This document shows positions 57,424-64,000 of a stretch of 64,000 bases of DNA, piece by piece (within the stretch, counting starts at the first letter, position 1; each line of letters starts with the position of its first letter). Origin of the DNA: Paratinospora sagittata (taxonomy: Eukaryota > Streptophyta > Magnoliopsida > Ranunculales > Menispermaceae). Both the position numbers and the translations under genes were made by a program. The notes beneath the pieces are model-generated. The model made no database searches and was not told where the DNA came from. It saw only the letters and a program-made list of their open reading frames with translations. The stretch is taken from positions 32,130,821-32,194,820 of the forward strand of contig CM069590.1 of NCBI GenBank assembly GCA_035771175.1. The letters run 5' to 3'.

Positions 57424-58515
57424 TCATCTCTTACAACTTCGGCATCTTGACAATGGGAATTTAGTTTCACCAACAAACCATGTTTCCTTTGGAATATTAT
57501 CGGAGATTTTCGAGAAATCAGGAGCATAACACTTTAATATGAATCCCTCTGTCCTCTTATTCTCTTCTTCCAACCTAAAATTTGCTTTCTTTACTTCTTT
57601 TTCCTCTTCTTCTTCCTCTGCCAAACTTTTTGCAGGTGCCGACCTACACCGCATTAGCAGAAGAGCATTTGAAGGTGGAGCAGAAGGTACAAACCTATCT
57701 TCATCATCAAAAGATCCAATAATATCTCCTTCTTCTCTCAATATCCCTTCACAATATTCTTCTTCCCTGTTGAACCACCTGTTCTTATTTTCCTGTAATA
57801 TCATGAACCACTTTGAGAAAATGGTTCTTGAAGCACCACTACCACCATCACTGATCCCATCCAAATTCTCTTGGTAATTTTCTTGATCACCTTCTGCATT
57901 TGATCCATGAGAAGGACTTAAGCACCGTAAATGATCAAACCGAACGGCTCGTAAAAAGGTGGGCACTTGCATTATATCTTTCTTGATCTTGATCGCTTCG
58001 AACCAAGATGGCTTCTTCTTGTGCTTATTTCGGTTGTTGTGTAGCCTTTCGATCTCCTCCATCACAGATTGCCAGTTCTTGCTGGAACTACTTGTCTTGG
58101 GCCTGACTTTGATTTGACCAGCGCATGTTACTTTTGGTGAAGTGGGTTCGGCAATCTCGGCCGAGCCTGCGCCGGCCTTGGTTCGAGCCCATAAGGATGG
58201 ACTAGCTAAGCCACTTCTGTAATTGGTTGACCTGCTGAGGTGGCGCTTGGTGGGTTCTATGGGTCGAGATGGGCTACAGATGGGTTTGGGGACGAGGTTG
58301 AGGTGAGATCGAGATGGGAAGCAAACAAGAAGGTCTGCCGGAGGAGCTGATGATCCTTTGCTTTTTTCTCTTCCTGATTTCATCACGTTATTCTTCTTCT
58401 TCTTCTCTTTGCTTTTCCCTTTCCGTTCTTGTGCTTGATGGTTGTTCGTGTCATGGCTTATTTGCGTTCCTTTTGTCTTCATATGAGAGGAACGACGGAC
58501 AGCTTTTCTCTCCAT
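57424..58515 (-). CDS. Plant-specific basic protein, protamine P1-like family
   Basis: This is an uninterrupted single-exon frame of about 363 codons from the ATG at 58515 (MERKAVRRSSH) to the stop at 57424. The frame is open 21 codons further upstream but only from a GTG. The N terminus is strongly basic (KERKGKSKEKKKKN), consistent with nuclear or nucleic acid binding roles. KVRPKTSSSSKNWQSVMEEI and IMQVPTFLRAVRFD mark the middle, then an acidic stretch and SNALLLMRCRSAPAKS before a Glu run. The last two motifs remind me of the plant protein family annotated as protamine P1-like. No function is known to me. It differs from everything else in the window in GC content and codon integrity, so it is the one likely host gene. 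Confidence 0.85.
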   Translation of the reverse strand: MERKAVRRSSHMKTKGTQISHDTNNHQAQERKGKSKEKKKKNNVMKSGREKSKGSSAPPADLLVCFPSRSHLNLVPKPICSPSRPIEPTKRHLSRSTNYRSGLASPSLWARTKAGAGSAEIAEPTSPKVTCAGQIKVRPKTSSSSKNWQSVMEEIERLHNNRNKHKKKPSWFEAIKIKKDIMQVPTFLRAVRFDHLRCLSPSHGSNAEGDQENYQENLDGISDGGSGASRTIFSKWFMILQENKNRWFNREEEYCEGILREEGDIIGSFDDEDRFVPSAPPSNALLLMRCRSAPAKSLAEEEEEEKEVKKANFRLEEENKRTEGFILKCYAPDFSKISDNIPKETWFVGETKFPLSRCRSCKR

Positions 58516-59288
58516 TTTGCTTTCACTCTTCTTTACCACCTCTTTCCCTTTTGTGTGTCGCCGGAGCCGGGGACACACCGAAAATCTCTTTACCCGAATT
58601 TCTTCTTTTCTTGAATGTTGAAGAGAAAGAAAATAATATAATATTATGTAAAAAAAAGCTACTTAGATAGGCATGAGTATGTTCATGATAATATCGATCG
58701 AATTCAGTCAAATCCTGTGACTAATATCCATCTATGCCCATAATTCAAATGGTAATAGAAAGAAATATACTAATTTATACCGATCTTTCACTATAACCTT
58801 ACTTTCATCTTTTATTTTTGAATTTTATTATTTATTTATTAGTAATTCAAATGATGTCTTCGTACCACCTTACGCACATCACAAAGACTAATTTGCCTAA
58901 AAAAGATAGTACTAAGTAAATATAGTGGTGTCTTACTCAATAACGTGTGAGCACCAATAAAAGTTAATAGTAACATTATTTAGACTTCCACCTTTGTCTA
59001 CACTTGTTTTATACATGCAACTTACTTTAATTTCTAATTTAATTTGTTTTTTAATTTTTACTTATTTCTCATGCATCTTTTTTCAAACTGAATAAAAAAT
59101 CTTTAAACTTTTATTTCTAATCCAAATACATTCACACTTATACTTCCATTAAAAACATTTATTCCCACTATTCTTACAGACTACTCTGGCATGAGCCAAT
59201 AAGTAGGGTATGGGGTAATTTAATTAATGGAGTGCAAGGGAGTCCCTGCACTTGCTTATGTTGAAGCAGTTATGCCTCTCCTGTGCAG
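58516..59288 (-). promoter_or_regulatory. Upstream region of the host gene
   Basis: It contains the probable 5' UTR to about 58640 and the promoter beyond. No single TATA box is decisive in this AT-rich stretch. There is no open frame. A near-palindrome AGTGCAAGGGA/GTCCCTGCACT lies at 59231-59252. Confidence 0.4.
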
Positions 59289-59353
59289 GAAATTGATCTG
59301 CAAAGCCTTGCTTGCAGACTTGTCCGTGGTTTTGCTAGTCAACTTGATCAAAG
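59289..59353 (+). other. Candidate orphan exon
   Basis: The 65 bases between an acceptor-like TATGCCTCTCCTGTGCAG and a donor GTAATTG read in one frame as EIDLQSLACRLVRGFASQLDQ without a stop. The preceding pyrimidine-rich stretch supports a real 3' splice site. No neighbouring exons are evident within the window. It may be a gene fragment captured by a transposon or a remnant of a duplicated gene. The family is not recognised. Confidence 0.35.
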
Positions 59354-59577
59354 GTAATTGTAATACGTCATAGTGAATCCTTCCTTTGCTTTATTAGACA
59401 CGGGAGAAGATTAAGTAGTTTAAGCGCCGGAAATGTGCCTATTATTACAAAGAATCCAATTAGCTTTCAGCTATAGTCCCAACAATAAGTGAAAATTTTG
59501 TTTAGCCCTTCAAAGAAGGCATATTCTTACATTTCCCTTACTTGAAAATGATGGAACTAGTGTAAAATGCTAGAGGT

Positions 59578-59832
59578 TGTTAAGGTCCTATTTTTTATCC
59601 AATTTAAAAACGGTTTTTAAAAACAAGTTTTTAAAAAGTTATCAATCAAGTTCATATTTACAAAACATTGAAATCAGTTTTTAAATCGAGTTTTCTTCAC
59701 CAGTTTTAAAGTCAAATAAAAAACAGTCTTTAATTATTTTGAAAACAATTCAACTAAACAAGTATTTTCGAAATCTTGAATTTAAAAAAAATTTAAACAG
59801 TTTTTAAATTCTATATCAAACATGGCCTAAGT
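59578..59832. mobile_element. Possible small non-autonomous DNA transposon (MITE)
   Basis: About 250 bp, very AT-rich, with inverted repeats of TTTTTAAAAAC type. The ends GTCCTATTTTTTATCC and TATATCAAACATGGCC are weakly complementary, and TAAG lies outside both. It looks like the AT-rich MITEs often found near plant genes, but the ends are imperfect. Confidence 0.35.
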
Positions 59833-60490
59833 TTTTTTTGTTTATTGCCCTTCTATTTATAAAATATACAAATAAAAAAAAATTGTCAAATCTATTAATT
59901 AGATGTGTCATCAATTATGAAGAATGACTTTTTAATATTTAATCATAACGGTAAAAGCTAATGAAAAATATAAAATGACAAAAATAGGAATTACATAGAA
60001 ATATATAATATTTATAATATAACTTTCAATTTAACATTTGATAATAAAGGAAGTGTATTCATATTGGTTATCCTATATAATTGAAAAAGGTTGTATTGAG
60101 TTGAGTTGATATATTGATATGGCTACAAAGATATAGATTTAATCAATGGTAAGTGGTATAGAAGTATTGTTGCATCAAAGTTTCTATTAGCTTTGTATTT
60201 GTTATTCAAAATATTTAATGATATGGAAAAGAAATGATGAGGTAGACCTTAATAAGTTGTAAAGCATTAGAGGGACCAAACCATGAGTGAAAGATCATAA
60301 TGCCACCTTGACTTGCTTACGGAAAAAGTTAAAATTGAATGCTTTGAATACAAGAACCAAAACAAACGATTAAATTAATTATATCTAGAATTACAATTCT
60401 AGAAATATAATGTTAATACTGTATTAATTAAGACAAAATCTGCAAGACTTTGTATTCTAGCCTTAACTAAGGTTAATGAGTAATGATTAT
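59833..60490. other. AT-rich intergenic DNA
   Basis: I see no open frame, RNA gene or element termini. Confidence 0.5.
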
Positions 60491-61918
60491 TGTTCTCATA
60501 ACCCCCACCTTTTAATTTTGATGATTACAAACAACATGTCATGTAATCTAATGACTTTGATTAAGTGTTTAAATTTAACTAATTATATTCAAGATCAAGT
60601 CAAAGTCAAAGTCAATGAAAGTCAACTACACGAGCAAGGGAATTAAGCTTAATGTTCATACTTTTATATTGTAATTGCTTAGATCGATCTTTTAGGGTTG
60701 TAGAATCTTCTCTTTATCATTCAACCAACTATCCCATGCATGCATTTATATTTTCAAATTCAAATAGCTTTCAAAAATCATATTTGAAAGACTTAGTGAA
60801 AATCATTTCCAAACTATAAGAAAACTTGATTTGATTGATTTCAACCTTATTAGATTGTTTTAAGTCAAGTTTTTTGATCAAAAAGGTTTTAAAGTTCAAA
60901 TTTTCAAAGAAAAACTTGTTTGACCTTTTCTAAGCGGAACATGCTCCTATAAGTAAGAAACACACTCCATGTTGACCAAGTGAACTTTAGTTCTCTCAAA
61001 TCCAAGAAACACGCTGCAATTTTGAGAAACTTGTTCCTCCAAACTAGAAAAGTTTTGGTTTTGAAAACTTTTTAGGAAACACGCTCCTCAATAGAGAAAC
61101 ACGCTCCACCCATTTGATTCTAGAAACCTTTCAAAAAATGTGCTCATTAAAGGAAAAGAACACGCTCCATTTGATTAGAACATTTTGGAGGGTTATGAAT
61201 TTTTCATAGAATGCGCTCCTTAAAGGAGCAACACGCTCAAGTGTGCCAGACTAGCAACATAAATGTGCTAATGTCTTAGGAAACGCGGTCCACAAAAAGT
61301 AGGCAGAATGCAATTTTTCACGTATCTTTCTTGTTTTTTGTGTGATTATTTTGTTGCAATGATTGACACATTTTCCAAAATGGATTTGAATCAAGTCACA
61401 TGTGAGAATTAGGATTTAGAAACCCTAATACTATATGAACCTCATTTTGATTGTTTAGAAATATAACTTTACAATTTGAGAGAACTTCATTCTTTTAGAA
61501 CTTGAGATTTTAAGTTGTTCATCTTTCAAAGCTTTCTCCAAGTTTTGTGAGCTTTCATCTTTTGGAGTTTCATACTTTTGATCAAAGATCTCTGGTTTTA
61601 CTTGTGATTTTCGGATTCGAGTTTCAAACTTTCCTCATTTGATCCAAAAATCAAAGAACCTTCTACCTTCAATTGTGTTTCATACTTTCATCATCTTGGT
61701 TGAGTAATCTAGGGAGATATTCATTTATATTTGTAAGTATTTCTTGAGGAATATTGGTAAAAACTTCCTACAATATTTCATTTTGTAATCAATTGGCTAG
61801 TTAGTGAATTTACAGAGTTACTTTGTCTAAGGAATGGTGTTTGTGTTCAGTTTGATTCTCACCTTATTAGTAGGATCCAATAGTAGATTTGAGGTAATCT
61901 TGAACGGGAAGTTCAAGT
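60491..61918 (+). repeat. copia-type LTR fragment with GAAACACGCTCC repeats
   Basis: It starts TGTTCTCATAACCCCCACC and has TTTTGATGATTACAAACAAC 20-40 bases in, the same leading block as the other copia LTRs. At 60930-61310 the words AAACACGCTCC or AAACGCGGTCC recur about nine times, in the position of array A. It ends without TATA or terminal signature where a minus-strand LTR begins. Confidence 0.65.
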
Positions 61919-62016
61919 CTATTGGACACCTAAGAAGGTGGTGAATTGGGTGTTTAGGTCAATTTTGACAAATTCTAAGTTTACTTATAGATCCTTGGAT
62001 TAATGCAAATTAGTGT
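61919..62016 (-). repeat. 3' end of a minus-strand copia LTR
   Basis: On the minus strand, CCCAATTCACCACC and GTGTCCAATAG lie at 61922-61950, the LTR terminal signature. It is interrupted at 62016 by the gypsy solo LTR and resumes at 63264. Confidence 0.6.
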
Positions 62017-63263
62017 TGTTACGTAATAATTGCAAGTGCACAATATTGTTAACAAGTAATAGAGTGAAGAGTAAAGTATTGTCCTACAGAGATTTGTTAC
62101 TAAATTTCTTTATTAAATACTAAAATTGTTTCACCCTAATCTTATCTAAACACCGATAAAAAATCGTTGTAATCTAAACAATAAAATTAAATCTAAAACA
62201 TATCAAAATTAATCAAAGTAATCAGAATAATGAAACCTAGAATTACAATCTTTCCTCATATTTCAATTGGATTTATCTAACTATTTTTCAATTAATTAAT
62301 TAATTAAAGTTGTTAACCAAGAGTCTAATTTATCTACAAGCCTCTTTCGATGGTCAAGAAAAAATACTTTGATTAATTAAATCTTTGTATTTCTATGAAA
62401 TTTAACTTAAAACAATATTCATTAAGATCATGCTCTTCAATGGTTACACATGTCACATGAGTATATTTCTATCTCACATGAACTCAATAGCTTTCACCCT
62501 TATGATCATATGTTATTTTAATCAAGTTCTAAAATCTATACTCCCTTCGTCAAGATCATATAGATTCAACGAATCATCTAATTAGTGATCAAGTAATTAG
62601 AAGTATTAAAAGCGGATTAAAGTAAACAACTCCAAATAATCAATTAAAATCTAAAATCCAATATCCATATGAGATCCAATTGTAACTCTTCCTCATTGAA
62701 ATAAAAGAAAACATAAAAATATTGATGAACATGTTGAATAGAAACAAAAAGAAACTAGAAAACCAATTGGAAGATGTTGAAGATCGCTCCTTTGTTTCCA
62801 ACTTCGCGTTTTTCGCCTCCTTCGATCCGATTTTTCTTCAACTCGTTCTCCTCTCTATTCCCTCTAGAAACCCTCCATAATGAATTCTATATAGCCACAA
62901 GCCAATAGGAAGTCCCAAATAGAATAGGAAACACCCAAAATTATTAGAAAGTTTCTAATTTTAAATCACAACTTCGCTTTCATCTTCCAAATTGGATCTT
63001 CATGCACCATGCCTCCATCTTCCAAATCAACTTTAAACAAATCAAAACACCTACAAAACAAAGGAAACTTAATGAATAACATGCTTATACGATCAACTTA
63101 ATCAACTTATAAAATTAAAAACCGAAATAAAGTATAAAATACCAAAATATGACTAAACTAACAAATAGGTCAACACTAACAAAAACAAACCAAATAGATG
63201 AATAAATTAACCTAAAACTCATCAAAAACATACTCTAAAACACATCTAAATGTCAACTTATCA
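62017..63263 (-). repeat. Gypsy solo LTR, minus strand
   Basis: On the minus strand it begins TGATAAGTTGACATTTAG at 63263 and ends ATTATTACGTAACA, with TG...CA termini. Flanks AGTGT (62012-62016) and AGTGC (63264-63268) are a 5-bp duplication with one change. No internal sequence is present. Confidence 0.82.
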
Positions 63264-63893
63264 AGTGCTCTACTAATCAAGGTGCATAAATATAAAGTGC
63301 GGAAAGTAAAATACAAATGCACAAAAAAACTTTACATGGTTCGAAAAATATTTTCCTTCATTCATGCCTAAAGAAACCATATTTAGGATTTCACTATACT
63401 CGGTTCACTTTAAGGGCTAGTGTGAACCAAACCGTTATAATATATGTTTGAAAGTTCAAGACAAAACTATCTTTTTAACGAGCTAAGGACGAACCACGTG
63501 TTCTTTTTTCAAGGGCAAAGAAAAAGGCATAAATTATTTTTGCAGGATAAAAAAAAACCACTCGACCTTTTTCAAGATAAAATATGAAACTAGACCTTTT
63601 GATTCCAACTTTGGAATCGAAAGTGATATTCACTCACTTGATTTTATTTGTTTCAACTAAAAACAATCCAAAGAGGCTCAAAACCAAAAAAGAATATAAT
63701 ATTTGTTCTATATAAATAGAAAAATTACAATGAAGCTTAATAATACAAATTCGCCAATACAAAATATAAAAACTTTAAGCTCAATGGTAGGGAGACCTTA
63801 CAACAATATTACCTTCCTTGTATCAAGATTACTCGTAGAAATGATTTTGGAAATGCTTTGAAGAAGCTCAAAATGCTAGCTTGAAATCCATAC
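63264..63893 (-). repeat. Minus-strand copia LTR, remaining part
   Basis: It continues the LTR from 62016. A degenerate type C hairpin region is visible at 63465-63600 (minus strand). The sequence runs to the boundary with the gypsy LTR at 63894. Confidence 0.5.
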
Positions 63894-64000
63894 TGTCACG
63901 ACGCCCCTGACGTAGGCTGACGTCATGACCGGCACAGTGTACTATACACTGTACATACCCATATACAATATATAATACACTGTCAGCCTTCACGTAGTCT
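63894..64000 (-). repeat. Chromovirus-like LTR end, cut by the window edge
   Basis: TGTCACGACGCCCCTGACG on the plus strand is the reverse complement of the GTCGTGACA terminus of the LTRs ending at 18650 and 48904. GTCATGACCGGCAC matches their GTGCCGGTCATGAC block. The rest lies outside the window. Confidence 0.75.

Noticed and set aside
59231..59252. Near-palindrome AGTGCA...TGCACT as a microRNA precursor
   Set aside because: The stem is only about 10 bp with almost no loop, far too short for a plant microRNA precursor.

Overview
This window is nuclear DNA of a flowering plant, most likely a eudicot. It is AT-rich and almost entirely built of nested, mostly decayed retrotransposons. Only one gene looks like an ordinary host gene: a single-exon minus-strand gene at 57424-58515. 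There are no bacterial features, rRNA genes, tRNA genes or CRISPR arrays. The plant assignment rests on Ty1/copia elements of Sirevirus character, Athila-like and chromovirus-like Ty3/gypsy elements, a plant L1-type LINE with a C-terminal RNase H, and the plant-style host gene.

Layout. 1-2640: tail of a copia-type element (accessory ORF remnant, polypurine tracts, LTR). 2641-3675: minus-strand LTR remnant, head-to-head with the next LTR. 3716-12260: a complete-length but pseudogenised copia element with LTRs, Met-tRNA primer site, gag with coiled coil, protease, integrase, reverse transcriptase and RNase H. 12262-14581: antisense ORF with the putative plant transposon protein domain. 14582-20529: minus-strand copia LTR pieces, split by a chromovirus-like LTR insertion (15679-18928). 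20530-25377: integrase end of an Athila-like element, interrupted by a 588-bp hAT-type non-autonomous transposon, plus its LTR. 25378-30245: a second Athila-like tail with a transposon-protein ORF and LTR. 30246-31951: minus-strand copia gag and LTR end. 31952-44391: a solo copia LTR containing another solo LTR, which itself contains a 6-kb non-autonomous gypsy element; it also contains a gypsy solo LTR. 44392-51713: chromovirus-like and gypsy solo LTRs and copia LTR fragments. 51731-57063: LINE. 57081-60490: host gene and flanks. 60491-64000: further LTRs, one nested.

The most unusual signal is structural. The copia LTRs carry two separate tandem arrays of short imperfect inverted repeats. 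One has units of the form GGACGCT...AGCGCCCTC. The other has units with a conserved centre close to ACCCGTAA, flanked by stems that change in a compensating way (TTCTCA/TGAGAA, CTTG/CAAG, ATCCTT/AAGGAT, TTCCT/AGGAA). The second array lies just upstream of a conserved hairpin and a TATA box. At least eight copies in both orientations carry one or both arrays. I cannot say from the sequence whether they act as DNA sites or RNA hairpins. Repeated palindromes have been reported in Sirevirus LTRs, so novelty needs checking.
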